Shown: piece by piece, positions 26,805-35,748 of the stretch
Layout: each line of letters starts with the position of its first letter
How positions within the stretch are numbered: position 1 is the stretch's first letter
Origin: Robertkochia aurantiaca
GTDB taxonomy: Bacteria > Bacteroidota > Bacteroidia > Flavobacteriales > Flavobacteriaceae
Assembly: GCF_020166495.1 (NCBI RefSeq)
Contig: NZ_JAINZS010000006.1
Span: 62,001-126,000 of the forward strand
Length of the DNA stretch: 64,000 nucleotides
Direction: 5' to 3'
Notes under the pieces: model-generated
The model's database searches: none
Seen by the model: only the letters and a program-made list of their open reading frames with translations
Told to the model about the DNA's origin: nothing
Program-made: the position numbers and the translations under genes

Positions 26805-29800
26805 TTAGTCTTCAAGAATGACCGGTGCATTGGCTGCTTTAAGCTTTGCTTCAATAGCCGGTAACTGAACTTCATACAGTTCATTCACCTTAGGGGTGAT
26901 CTGATCGATCATGGTACGGGCCTTATCCAGGCTTGCTTTATGCATTTCGGTAGGGCCATAGGTAGAAAGAATTCCGCGGTATGCCGTGCTCATATGAGTT
27001 TGGATAGTAGGCGGGGTTTTCTCTCCCACTTTATTTCTCGACGGGCTACCCTCTCCGATGATTTCCAGTTCGTTCAGGGTTTCTCTTGCCTGACGGAAAT
27101 CAGATGCCAGGGCTTCCGGGGAAAGATTCGAACGGAAGGCGGCCTCTTCATAGGCCTTCAGCAATTTCTCAGACTGCTCAAACTTGTTTTCCAGTACTGC
27201 AGCGTCTGCCTGTACTGAAGCCAGTTTCTCGCTGAAGCTTGTGTACTCTTCGTGATCCATTCCTCCCAGCAGACCTTCCCTGATCGGTTCTACCTTGAAA
27301 CTTACAGGGCCGTCAAGTAGTCTGACCTCGCCATCATTTTCAAGGTGCAGGGTTGCCGTATAGGTTCCGGGAACAGCCAGTGGTCCGCCACTGAACCATC
27401 CACCGCCTCCGCTACCCACACGCTCGGGATTGATCGCCCTGAAGCTGGGCATTCTCAGGTCCCACGCAATGCGGTGACTTCCCTTGCTCGCCGTTTCTTT
27501 CAAATGGCGAATGGTGTTGCCTTCCGCATCTTTTATGGTGATCCAGATCTGAGGCGCGATCTCGTTCTTTTCAGCATCAAGAGCCTCATATCCGGGGAAT
27601 GGTACGTTTTCCTTGTTTTTATTCAATTCTTTCTCTCTTTCCATTCGTTCTTTCTTCGCAGAAGGGTAGTCATTGGAAAGATGATAAGTAAAGACTGCTC
27701 CGAATTCAGGGTTGGGTGCGAAATAGTAGTCGGCACCGGTATTCCCCACATTGCTGCGTGGCACATACCATTTAGCAGTACGAGGAGCAAACAGGGCGCC
27801 TTCCTTGCTGAGATTCTCCTCTGTCATATTTCGTAGCGGACTGTAATCATCCAATACGAAGAATCCTCTTCCGAAGGAGGCTGCGACCAGGTCGTTCTCT
27901 CTTTTCTGAATGGCAAGGTCTCTGAAGCCCATGTTGGGAGTGCCCGGTAGCTTATGCCAGTTCTGACCTCCGTTCAGGCTGGTATATACTCCGAATTCAG
28001 TAGCTGCAAATAACAGGTCTTTCTTTACGTGATCCTGTACCATACGCCATACCAGGGTACGTTCCGGCAGGTTCTCAGAGAGCGAGGTCCAGCTGCGCCC
28101 CTTGTCGGTACTTTTGTAGAGATACGGACTGAAGTCACCCTCTTTATGGTTGTCTAAGGCTACATAAACCGTGTTTTCGTCGTAGAGGTCGGCCTTTATG
28201 TCATTTACGAAACTGCGCTCAGGGAGTCCGAGTTCGGTCACCGGGATCTGTCTCCAGTTCTCGCCGCCGTCTTCAGTTACCTGTATAAAACCGTCATCTG
28301 TTCCGGCATAGATCAGTCCTTCCTTTAAAGGCGATTCGCTTAATGAGGTAATGGTGTTGTAGTTTGACATGGCTCTGACATCCCAGGGGTTTTCCCATGA
28401 TTGCTGTCTGCCCATGATGGGAAGCTCCAGTCGTTCTTCGTTGCGGGTAAGGTCTCCAGAGATCGGGGTCCAGCTGTCACCGCGATCTTCTGATCTCCAC
28501 ACCCTGTAAGATGCAAAATACAGGCGTTCCGGTTTGTGCGGACTCACGAGGATGGGAGCATCCCAGTTAAATCGTTCATGAGGCTCATCCAGGCCTGCCT
28601 GTGGTTGTATCAAAATGGGTTCCCCGGTGGTCAGATCGACCCTATGGAGGCCACCCTGCTGGGTCTCTGCATAGATCAGGTCGTTAAAGACCGGGTCAGT
28701 AGCCGACTGATGCCCGTCTGCAAAAAGGGTCTTATACCAGTGTTTGTTGCTGATCCCTTCCCGCTCATCTGTGGCTGAAGGCCCTCCAGCAGAACCATTG
28801 TCCTGTGTTCCTCCGAAAATATGATAAAAGGGTTTGGCGTCATTCACAGCCACCTTATAGAATTGGGTAAGTGGCAGGTTCTTGATATATCGCCAGTTCT
28901 CGGCCAGGTCAAAGGTTTCATATATTCCGGCGTCGGTACCCAGCATGATATAATCAGGGTCATCTTCCTTGAAAACTATGGCATGGTTGTCTGAATGTTT
29001 TTCTTCTTCCTTTAACTGAACAAAGGTCTTACCTCCGTCTTCCGAAGTAAGAACCCTCACATTCATAAGGTAAAGACGGTCGAACTTATGCGGACTTGCA
29101 TACAGTTCCTGGTAGTAATGCGGGCCTGTTCCGCCTGAAACGGTGTTAGACATCTTGGTCCATGATGCACCGCGATCTTCAGAACGGTAGACGGCTCCTT
29201 CGGTCAGGTCGAGCTCAATGGCCGCATAGATAACGTCAGGCTGCTGAGGTGAAATGGCGATACCGATCTTCCCCATATTCGAAGTTGGAAGACCGTTGGT
29301 GAGTTCTGTCCATGTTTCTCCGCCATCGGTTGATTTGTGAATGCCTGATCCGGGTCCTCCCCCCATCAGGGCAGCCACGGTTCTGTGGCGATCCCAGGTC
29401 GCAGCATAGAGCAGATCCGGATCTCTGGGGTCGATCATGATATCGGTTACCCCGGTCCATTCGTTGTCTCCCAGGGTCTGTTTCCAGGTTTTTCCACCGT
29501 CGGTAGTCTTGTAGAGGCCGCGTTCACCTCCCTTGCTCCAGAGCGGTCCCTGGGCAGCAACCCAGACGACATCTGAGTTTTCGGGATGAACAATGATCTC
29601 TGAGATGTGTTCAGAGTTTTTTAGTCCCAGGTTTTCCCAGGTCTTTCCGCCGTCTTTTGAGCGGTAAACCCCATCGCCATAAGCAACATGGCGTCCACCC
29701 ACATTTTCACCGGTTCCTACCCAAACTACTTCCGGATTGGAAGGGTCAAGGGTAATGCATCCGGTTGAATACGAAGACTGGTCATCGAAAAGAGGAGTCC

Positions 29801-30065
29801 ATGTAGTTCCTGCATTTTCAGTTTTCCAGACCCCTCCGGAGCCTACGGCCACATACCAGATGTTATCGTTTTCAGGATGGAATACGATATCGGCTATTCT
29901 TCCCGAAAGGAAAGCCGGGCCGATGTTTCGCATTTTAAAGGCGTCTAAAGGAAGGGAAGCTTCCTTCTGGGCATCGTTTTTCTTGCTTCTTCGCTGTGCT
30001 TGCAGGTCGGTAAATCCGAACATGAAAAGCAACAGAGAAAGCGCTGTTAAGGTAATTTGTCGCAT
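26805..30065 (-). CDS. secreted sortilin/VPS10-like Asp-box propeller protein, paralog 3
   Basis: 1086 residues, the longest of the three paralogs. After a signal peptide (LLLFMFGFTDLQAQ) comes FKMRNIGPAFLSGRIADIVF, very close to the same position of paralog 1. Asp-boxes include [62 protein letters not shown] and KSTDKGRSW. The last 350 residues contain a fibronectin-like part (IAWDLRMPSFRAINPERVG) with a Gly-rich loop (GSGGGGWFSGG) and a helical tail. Presumably exported to the periplasm or outer surface. It is monocistronic; the upstream terminator 30143-30180 separates it from the SDR-like gene. Confidence 0.88.
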   Translation of the reverse strand: MRQITLTALSLLLFMFGFTDLQAQRRSKKNDAQKEASLPLDAFKMRNIGPAFLSGRIADIVFHPENDNIWYVAVGSGGVWKTENAGTTWTPLFDDQSSYSTGCITLDPSNPEVVWVGTGENVGGRHVAYGDGVYRSKDGGKTWENLGLKNSEHISEIIVHPENSDVVWVAAQGPLWSKGGERGLYKTTDGGKTWKQTLGDNEWTGVTDIMIDPRDPDLLYAATWDRHRTVAALMGGGPGSGIHKSTDGGETWTELTNGLPTSNMGKIGIAISPQQPDVIYAAIELDLTEGAVYRSEDRGASWTKMSNTVSGGTGPHYYQELYASPHKFDRLYLMNVRVLTSEDGGKTFVQLKEEEKHSDNHAIVFKEDDPDYIMLGTDAGIYETFDLAENWRYIKNLPLTQFYKVAVNDAKPFYHIFGGTQDNGSAGGPSATDEREGISNKHWYKTLFADGHQSATDPVFNDLIYAETQQGGLHRVDLTTGEPILIQPQAGLDEPHERFNWDAPILVSPHKPERLYFASYRVWRSEDRGDSWTPISGDLTRNEERLELPIMGRQQSWENPWDVRAMSNYNTITSLSESPLKEGLIYAGTDDGFIQVTEDGGENWRQIPVTELGLPERSFVNDIKADLYDENTVYVALDNHKEGDFSPYLYKSTDKGRSWTSLSENLPERTLVWRMVQDHVKKDLLFAATEFGVYTSLNGGQNWHKLPGTPNMGFRDLAIQKRENDLVAASFGRGFFVLDDYSPLRNMTEENLSKEGALFAPRTAKWYVPRSNVGNTGADYYFAPNPEFGAVFTYHLSNDYPSAKKERMEREKELNKNKENVPFPGYEALDAEKNEIAPQIWITIKDAEGNTIRHLKETASKGSHRIAWDLRMPSFRAINPERVGSGGGGWFSGGPLAVPGTYTATLHLENDGEVRLLDGPVSFKVEPIREGLLGGMDHEEYTSFSEKLASVQADAAVLENKFEQSEKLLKAYEEAAFRSNLSPEALASDFRQARETLNELEIIGEGSPSRNKVGEKTPPTIQTHMSTAYRGILSTYGPTEMHKASLDKARTMIDQITPKVNELYEVQLPAIEAKLKAANAPVILED

Positions 30066-30142
30066 AAGGGATTATTTTAGAGAAGCTTAAATGTATGAAT
30101 TTTCCACTTAATAAAGTGAGGATTATTGATGGAGCAGGCAAA

Positions 30143-30180
30143 ACATAAAAAAAATGCAGAACATTTTTGTTCTGCATTTT
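30143..30180 (-). terminator. intrinsic terminator of the SDR-like gene
   Basis: AAAATGCAGAAC (30151-30162) pairs with GTTCTGCATTTT (30169-30180). On the minus strand the stem is followed by eight T residues. Confidence 0.85.
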
Positions 30181-30211
30181 CAGTGTTGGTTGAGCTATAT
30201 GTGGTGGAGGT

Positions 30212-30838
30212 CTAAACCTTCTTCAGAGCTTCTTCTATTGGGGTGTCACCTTTCAGTATTTCGAAGGTTTTATGATCAGCCTTGCTTTCATCAAGGGCTG
30301 TGACCAGGGTTTTGGCTACATCTGCTCTCGGGATATCTCCTTTGTGATCGATGCTTTTTCCGTACCGTATCTTTCCGGTGCCCTCATCATTGGAAAGCTG
30401 GCCCGGTCTGACGATAGTATACGAAATACTGCTATTGCGAAGGTGCTCATCAGCACTTTTCTTGGCTTTGAGATAATCGCTCAGTTCAGAATGACTCTCC
30501 GGGTCGTCGGCTCCGATAGAGCTTAACATGACGAATTTTTTAAGTCCGTGTTTTTCGGCCGCATCGACCAGTTTTTTAGCTCCTTCCTTATCGACTTCTT
30601 CCAGGTTCTTTCCTTTTGATCCGGCAGCAAAAATGACTTTCCCGGTGCCTTTAACGGCGTGTGAAACATCTTCGGTGAGATCTGCCAGCACGGTTTCGAT
30701 CCCTTTCGCCTGGAATTGCGCGGTCTGTTCTTTTTTACGAACCATGGCAACAGGTTCGTAATTATCTGATTCCTTTAGAAGGTGAACAATTATATTTCCG
30801 GTGGTGCCGGTGGCACCTGCAACTAATACTTTTTCCAT
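30212..30838 (-). CDS. atypical SDR / NAD(P)H-binding protein
   Basis: 208 residues. The Rossmann nucleotide motif is VAGATGTTGNIIVHLL, near the N-terminus. Later motifs are KFVMLSSIGADDP, DYLKAKKSADEHL with a YxxxK-like Tyr-Leu-Lys-Ala-Lys, and YTIVRPGQLSNDEGTG, all typical of the atypical short-chain dehydrogenases (SDR_a5 or NmrA-like). It probably binds NAD(P)H; substrate unknown. It is monocistronic and ends at a strong terminator. Confidence 0.88.
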   Translation of the reverse strand: MEKVLVAGATGTTGNIIVHLLKESDNYEPVAMVRKKEQTAQFQAKGIETVLADLTEDVSHAVKGTGKVIFAAGSKGKNLEEVDKEGAKKLVDAAEKHGLKKFVMLSSIGADDPESHSELSDYLKAKKSADEHLRNSSISYTIVRPGQLSNDEGTGKIRYGKSIDHKGDIPRADVAKTLVTALDESKADHKTFEILKGDTPIEEALKKV

Positions 30839-30983
30839 ACATACAGAATAAGGTATTTAGGGGGCAAACACAAGGCAAAAGCCTCATTTAACCTGAGTTT
30901 GTGACTTTTGAGAGACATTGTCCTACAGTCTGCCGCCACGTCAAACAGAGAGTCTTCATTCTTTTAGCTGTTCAGATGAGCCC

Positions 30984-33161
30984 TTAGAGCTTGAGCTTGA
31001 ATCCGCCATTGATCACGAAGCCGTCAACAGGAGCATAAATATCTTTGAATACCGGGTCATTGATGCTCCCGGTAAATATGGTGTCGAAGCGGGTCTGTCG
31101 GGTATCCAGGAAATTTTCAAAATTCAGGAATACCGAGAAATTCTCACCCAGCTTTTTTTCGGTCATGAGCCCGACGATCCAGTAGGGATCACCGGTTTCA
31201 CCGTTGCTAAGCTGTTGGGGACTGAAATAATAGCCCTCCAGTCCGATCCAGAAATTCTCATGTTTCTCATACATCAGCACATTGTTCAGTCGATGCGTTG
31301 CCACCAGTGGAAATGGGGTAGCTTCACTATTATAGTTTTCGGTCACATCGGCGTAGGTGTATCCGATAAAGAGTTTAAGGTCTTTGTAGCTCCATTTCAT
31401 ATTAGCCTCTACTCCCTGAGACTCGATATACCCGTCAGGTTGAATATAGCTGAAGGCGCCTGTATCACTTTCGGTAAGCACCAATGGATCATTGATCCTG
31501 GTGTAAAAAAGCAGGGTGTTGGTTGAGAGACTCAGTTCATCACTGATGGGCCATTTGTAATTCAGATCGAAATTTGCTCCTGCCGATCTTTCAGGGGCGG
31601 TATTATCGACATCGATGGGTGCGATATTCTGAAACTGCAGCCTTTCGGCATCTTCGGTAAATATCGTTGGTGTTTTGTATCCCAATCCTCCTCCAAGCCT
31701 GAAGGTAAGTCTTTGGCTGGGCTCAAACATGGCTGAGAACCTGGGAAGCAGAAAGAAGCCGTAATCACTTTGGTAATCACCTCGTAAACCGGTTTCAAGA
31801 CTCCATCTGTCAGACAATGTCCAGGTGTTTTGTACAAAGGCGCCAAACGTATGATTGGCATAACTGAGATCCTGTTGCGGGTCTCCGGCTTCCTGTTTGA
31901 AATCTTCCGTCCAGAGGTTAAGACCGGCTATCCATTCTGATCTGTCTCCTAATCGGGCATAGTTGAATTCGGAAAAAGATGAAATTTGGGTTCCTGAAAA
32001 GAGGTAATCGGGTATTAAAATGCTGCGATCGAAAAAACTGAAACTATTCTTAATCTCTATTCTCGTGTTTTCAGAGAGGCGATGATCGAACTTGAACTGG
32101 GTAGATAATCGGTCTGTCTTGTTTCTTTCAAAATAGCCTTCGGTAACAGATTCTTCGGTAATGAGGTCAATGTCACCACCCAGACGATCTTCGGTTACGT
32201 AATTGAACCCGATATTCATTTCGGTTTTATCTGAAAAATAAAGAAAGAGACGTGGGTTCAGGGTGAAACGATCAAATTCCGGAATGGCGGTAAGACCAAT
32301 ATCAGCGGGGTCATAAGCGGTGCCCTTATTGTAAGAGGCAAAAACAGTGGCTCCGATATTCTCATTGAATTTTTCAGAATAAAAACCGCTCAGGTCGAGA
32401 CCCAGGGCAGAAGTTCCGTTAACCATGAAACTGAGCTCCTCTTCATCTTCCGGTTTTTTGGTGACCAGGTTGACCAGGCCCGCAATGGCTCCGCCACCAT
32501 AGAGTGTTGACGAAGCTCCTTTGATCACCTCTACCTGCTTCAGGTCCAGAGGCGCGATCTGCATCAGGCTTAAACCGCCCGAATAGCCTGAATACAGGGG
32601 AAGACCATCGCGAAGAAGCTGGGTATATTTTCCGTCAAGTCCCTGTATCCTGATACTGGAGTTATAGCTGGTAGCCGAGGTTTGCTGCGTTTGTATCCCT
32701 GTGCTTTCATTGAGCAACATGCGTATATCACCCGGTTTCATATTTCCCTTTTCCGCCAGTTCTTCCCCGGCAATAAATTCGACACGGGTGGGAATGTCTT
32801 CGATGGTTCTGCTACTCCTGGTGGAAGTGATCACCACCTCCTCTATCTTTTCTTCTTCCTGTTCGAGATAGATGACAGGGATCTGCTTTTCTTCGGGAAT
32901 AGGGAAACTCTTCTTCAGGGTTTGTTTTTTATAACCGATATAAGAGATCTCAATTGAGAATACCCCATCGGGAATTCCTTCTACCACGACTCGACCGTCC
33001 ATATCTGTGGTACTTCCCTTATCGGCTTCAGGCAGATATACTGTGACCCCTACCAGGGGTTCCTTGCTTTCTTTGTCTTTGATGACGGTCTCAAAACTGT
33101 TTTGACCAATGGCAATGCTGCATGCAAACAGCATAACCAGGCATGAAATGATGGTTTTCAA
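30984..33161 (-). CDS. TonB-dependent outer-membrane receptor
   Basis: 725 residues with a TTG start (no in-frame ATG upstream; a TAA lies five codons before). Residues about 20-105 are a CarboxypepD_reg-like domain (FETVIKDKESKEPLVGVTVY, DMDGRVVVEGIPDGVFSIEI). Residues about 110-235 are the plug (VVITSTRSSRTIEDIPTRVE, LLNESTGIQTQQTSATSYNS, VEVIKGASSTLYGGGAIAG). The rest is a 22-stranded barrel ending GFVINGGFKLKL. It would import a scarce ligand with TonB energy. The Cys-rich protein gene 33190-33528 lies 28 bases upstream in the same direction, which hints at a metal or metal-chelate substrate, but the ligand is not proven. Confidence 0.9.
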   Translation of the reverse strand: MKTIISCLVMLFACSIAIGQNSFETVIKDKESKEPLVGVTVYLPEADKGSTTDMDGRVVVEGIPDGVFSIEISYIGYKKQTLKKSFPIPEEKQIPVIYLEQEEEKIEEVVITSTRSSRTIEDIPTRVEFIAGEELAEKGNMKPGDIRMLLNESTGIQTQQTSATSYNSSIRIQGLDGKYTQLLRDGLPLYSGYSGGLSLMQIAPLDLKQVEVIKGASSTLYGGGAIAGLVNLVTKKPEDEEELSFMVNGTSALGLDLSGFYSEKFNENIGATVFASYNKGTAYDPADIGLTAIPEFDRFTLNPRLFLYFSDKTEMNIGFNYVTEDRLGGDIDLITEESVTEGYFERNKTDRLSTQFKFDHRLSENTRIEIKNSFSFFDRSILIPDYLFSGTQISSFSEFNYARLGDRSEWIAGLNLWTEDFKQEAGDPQQDLSYANHTFGAFVQNTWTLSDRWSLETGLRGDYQSDYGFFLLPRFSAMFEPSQRLTFRLGGGLGYKTPTIFTEDAERLQFQNIAPIDVDNTAPERSAGANFDLNYKWPISDELSLSTNTLLFYTRINDPLVLTESDTGAFSYIQPDGYIESQGVEANMKWSYKDLKLFIGYTYADVTENYNSEATPFPLVATHRLNNVLMYEKHENFWIGLEGYYFSPQQLSNGETGDPYWIVGLMTEKKLGENFSVFLNFENFLDTRQTRFDTIFTGSINDPVFKDIYAPVDGFVINGGFKLKL

Positions 33162-33189
33162 AAAATTGAATTTTTAATGTTGTACTGTC

Positions 33190-33528
33190 CTATGATTTTT
33201 GAAATAAATACTGTTTGAACAGCACCTTACGAGGAGGTTTAAAAACCAGGCAGTGAACATCTGCAGGGATGAATCTGTTTACATGATCTGACTCTCTGTG
33301 AGATTCCTGAGGCTTTGGTGTCTCAGTATGGCTGTACAAAGAAACACTGAACCCCAAACAGCTTCCGCAGGTAAAAAAAGGAGAACAGGGAGATTCATGT
33401 TCCTCCTCAGAATCATGGGTGGAATCTGTGGTAACCTGGTTTTCCCGGGTGCAAACTTCTTCCACACAACAGGGAGTTGCCGAGAGCCCCAGGGTTAATA
33501 ATGCTAATGCTAATGCCACCCATTTCAT
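33190..33528 (-). CDS. Cys-rich small exported protein preceding a TonB receptor (DUF6660-like)
   Basis: 112 residues. The signal peptide (MKWVALALALLTLGLSATPC) is followed by a Cys-rich stretch (CCVEEVC, then SPCSPFFTCGSCLGF) and an acidic His-containing part (STHDSEEEHESP). Small proteins of this kind sit before TonB-dependent receptors in Bacteroidota and I recall them as DUF6660; I could not check this. Clustered Cys and His suggest binding of copper, zinc or a similar metal. The gene is the first of a two-gene operon with the receptor. Confidence 0.65.
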   Translation of the reverse strand: MKWVALALALLTLGLSATPCCVEEVCTRENQVTTDSTHDSEEEHESPCSPFFTCGSCLGFSVSLYSHTETPKPQESHRESDHVNRFIPADVHCLVFKPPRKVLFKQYLFQKS

Positions 33529-33628
33529 GGGCTTAAAAATACGATTTATACCCGGTATTCTCCAATCACCCGGCTAAACATGCCTTCAGAATGAATACTG
33601 CCATAACAATTTTCGCAATCATGTGATG

Positions 33629-34918
33629 TCAATCAGCAGACCTTTTAGAATATACGTTAAGAAAGCTTCGTTTTTCCCCATGACCCGTTCCTGAGAGTTT
33701 CTTTGAAACGTTCATTCGCATAAGAACAGCGAGTATCAGGGCGACTACAAAAAGTAGGGCAAAAATGCTGAGGGTGATATTCAGTGACCCGGTCTTGTTC
33801 ATTATCATATCATAGATCGTGGGGCCTGCGATACCGGCCAGCGCCCATGATGAAAGAATACGGCCATTGATAACTCCCAGACTTTTGGTACCGAAAAGAT
33901 CGCCAACCATGGCGGGTAAGAGAGCAAACCCGGCACCGTACATAGAGATAACGGTAAAAAGTAAGGCAAGAAACAGCCATTCGGCGCCTGTTTTGGGTAA
34001 AAAGTAGTATGCCAGTGCCTGAAAGAGGAAAAAGAAAATAAAGATATTGATCCGCCCCGCATAATCAGAAAGCCCCGACCATACCAGGCGCCCTAATCCA
34101 TTAAAGACGCCGATCACACCTACCATGGCTGCGGCTTTCATGGGAGTAAACCGAAGGGCTTGCTGCATAATCGGACTTGCCGCCGAGATCAGGGCAATGC
34201 CGCAGGAGATATTGATGAACATCATAAACCACAGGTACCAGAATCTGCCCGAATGAAGCGCAGCTTTTGCACTCACGTCGGCCTGTACCGCGGCGGAACT
34301 TTCATCGGAGCCGGTTTCAGAAGATCCCGGAAAGAAATTATCAGGGGGTGGGGCCAGATAGAGGGAGCTGCCTGTTATCAGAACCATAAATAACAGACCT
34401 AAGTAAAAAAATGCCGTTGCGATGCCGACTGTATCGAAGAGCTGTTGCATTAGCGGACCGAAGATCAGGGCTGAGAAACCGAAACCCATGATCGCCATAC
34501 CGGTGGCGAGCCCTTTCCTGTCAGGAAACCATTTGACCAGGGCGCTTACCGGAGCGATATAGCCCAAACCGAGACCGATGCCTCCCAGAACCCCGTAGCT
34601 CAGGTAGAACAGTGGTAACCAGGAGTAGTATACGGCCAGTGCTGCTCCAAGCATTCCTGATCCATAGAGAATACCCGCAGTGATTCCGGTTTTGCGCGGA
34701 CCCACGCGTTCGGTCCAGCTTCCAAGAAAGGTAGTGGTAAGGCCCAGGAAAAATATCGCCAGTTTAAAAGCCCATTTCACATCGCTCCCTTCCACCTGGA
34801 AGATTTCTTTTACGGGATTGGTCATTACAGAATAAGCATAGACAGATCCGATAGAGAGATGTATGCCAATGGCCGAAGCGGCGATGAGCCATCTGTTTTT
34901 AAGGGTTTTGTTCTTCAT
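33629..34918 (-). CDS. OFA-type major facilitator transporter
   Basis: 429 residues with 12 membrane segments. Family landmarks are ASAIGIHLSIGSVYAYSVMTNP at the start, the WTERVGPRKTG loop between helices 2 and 3, GGIGLGLGYIAPVSALVKWF and WFPDRKGLATGMAIMGFG, as in the oxalate/formate antiporter (OFA) family. The gene starts 14 bases after pflA on the same strand, so it is the third gene of the pfl operon. Formate export, in place of the usual FocA channel, is the simplest role; lactate or another monocarboxylate is possible. Confidence 0.88.
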   Translation of the reverse strand: MKNKTLKNRWLIAASAIGIHLSIGSVYAYSVMTNPVKEIFQVEGSDVKWAFKLAIFFLGLTTTFLGSWTERVGPRKTGITAGILYGSGMLGAALAVYYSWLPLFYLSYGVLGGIGLGLGYIAPVSALVKWFPDRKGLATGMAIMGFGFSALIFGPLMQQLFDTVGIATAFFYLGLLFMVLITGSSLYLAPPPDNFFPGSSETGSDESSAAVQADVSAKAALHSGRFWYLWFMMFINISCGIALISAASPIMQQALRFTPMKAAAMVGVIGVFNGLGRLVWSGLSDYAGRINIFIFFFLFQALAYYFLPKTGAEWLFLALLFTVISMYGAGFALLPAMVGDLFGTKSLGVINGRILSSWALAGIAGPTIYDMIMNKTGSLNITLSIFALLFVVALILAVLMRMNVSKKLSGTGHGEKRSFLNVYSKRSAD

Positions 34919-34932
34919 GGCAGAGGGTCTTA

Positions 34933-35685
34933 CTAGTTTACTCTTACTTCTTTAAAGTACCTGCGCAGTATTTCAGCTGCAGACTGAATTTCTTCTTCGG
35001 TGTTTTCCCTGGCATCTTCCAGGGTATACTTCCAGCCCAGGGCCTTCCATTTATGCACCCCTAACCGGTGATAGGGTTGTAATTCGATGCGTTCGAGATG
35101 CTTATAGTCTTTGAAATGGGTTCCCAGCCGGTGCAGGTATTCGGGTTGGTTGGTGATTCCCGGTATCAGGACATATCGCAACCAGAGCGGTTTGCCGAGA
35201 GATTCCCTTTCAGCGGCGTAACTAAGGGTCACATCTTTGTTCCGGGCGCCGGTAATATCTCTGAAACCCTCTTCGGTCAGGTGTTTGATGTCGAGCATCA
35301 CCAGGTCGGCAAACTGGTGTAACTCCCTTGAAAAATGGTTGAGTACTCTCCCGTTGGTGTCAATGTTGGTATGAATTCCTTCTTCTTTTAAGCGCTTTAA
35401 CAGCGGTAAGAGAGCTTTTGCCTGCAGGAGGGGTTCACCTCCGGAGATGGTTACTCCGCCCAGCTTGCCGAAATACGGTTTCATTTTAACCGCCTTTGAA
35501 ACCAGTTCTTCAATTGGGTATAATGTGCCTCCTGAGGTGGTAATGGTATCAGGGTTGTGGCAATAGCGGCACTTCAGCTTGCATCCCTGAAGAAAAATAA
35601 CAAAGCGTATGCCCGGGCCGTCATGTGTTCCGAAAGATTCGATCGAGTGAACGGCAAGAGTGTCTGGTGGGAGGTGGGTGCTCAT
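34933..35685 (-). CDS. pflA: pyruvate formate-lyase activating enzyme
   Basis: 250 residues. The radical SAM cluster motif CxxxCxxC is GCKLKCRYCHNPDT with Cys35, Cys39 and Cys42. The GTHDGPGIRFVIFLQ lead-in and GGVTISGGEPLLQ are also typical. The enzyme uses S-adenosylmethionine to make the glycyl radical on PflB in anaerobic conditions. It lies 63 bases after pflB, with a hairpin in the gap, and 14 bases before the transporter gene. Confidence 0.95.
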   Translation of the reverse strand: MSTHLPPDTLAVHSIESFGTHDGPGIRFVIFLQGCKLKCRYCHNPDTITTSGGTLYPIEELVSKAVKMKPYFGKLGGVTISGGEPLLQAKALLPLLKRLKEEGIHTNIDTNGRVLNHFSRELHQFADLVMLDIKHLTEEGFRDITGARNKDVTLSYAAERESLGKPLWLRYVLIPGITNQPEYLHRLGTHFKDYKHLERIELQPYHRLGVHKWKALGWKYTLEDARENTEEEIQSAAEILRRYFKEVRVN

Positions 35686-35703
35686 AACTGCAAAAATATA
35701 AGA

Positions 35704-35735
35704 TACCCGGAAAACCCAAAGGGGTCTCCCGGGTA
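35704..35735 (-). promoter_or_regulatory. hairpin between pflB and pflA
   Basis: TACCCGG (35704-35710) pairs with CCGGGTA (35729-35735), with an inner ACCC/GGGT pair. On the minus strand it is followed by a T-rich stretch (TCTTATATTTTTG). It could act as a leaky terminator or an RNA stability stem that lowers pflA relative to pflB. Confidence 0.5.
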
Positions 35736-35748
35736 AGTGGTCAAAGAA

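Noticed and set aside
30918-31526. 202-codon plus-strand frame over the TonB receptor gene end
   Set aside because: It lies antisense to the receptor barrel. The receptor frame has clear domain motifs; this one has none.
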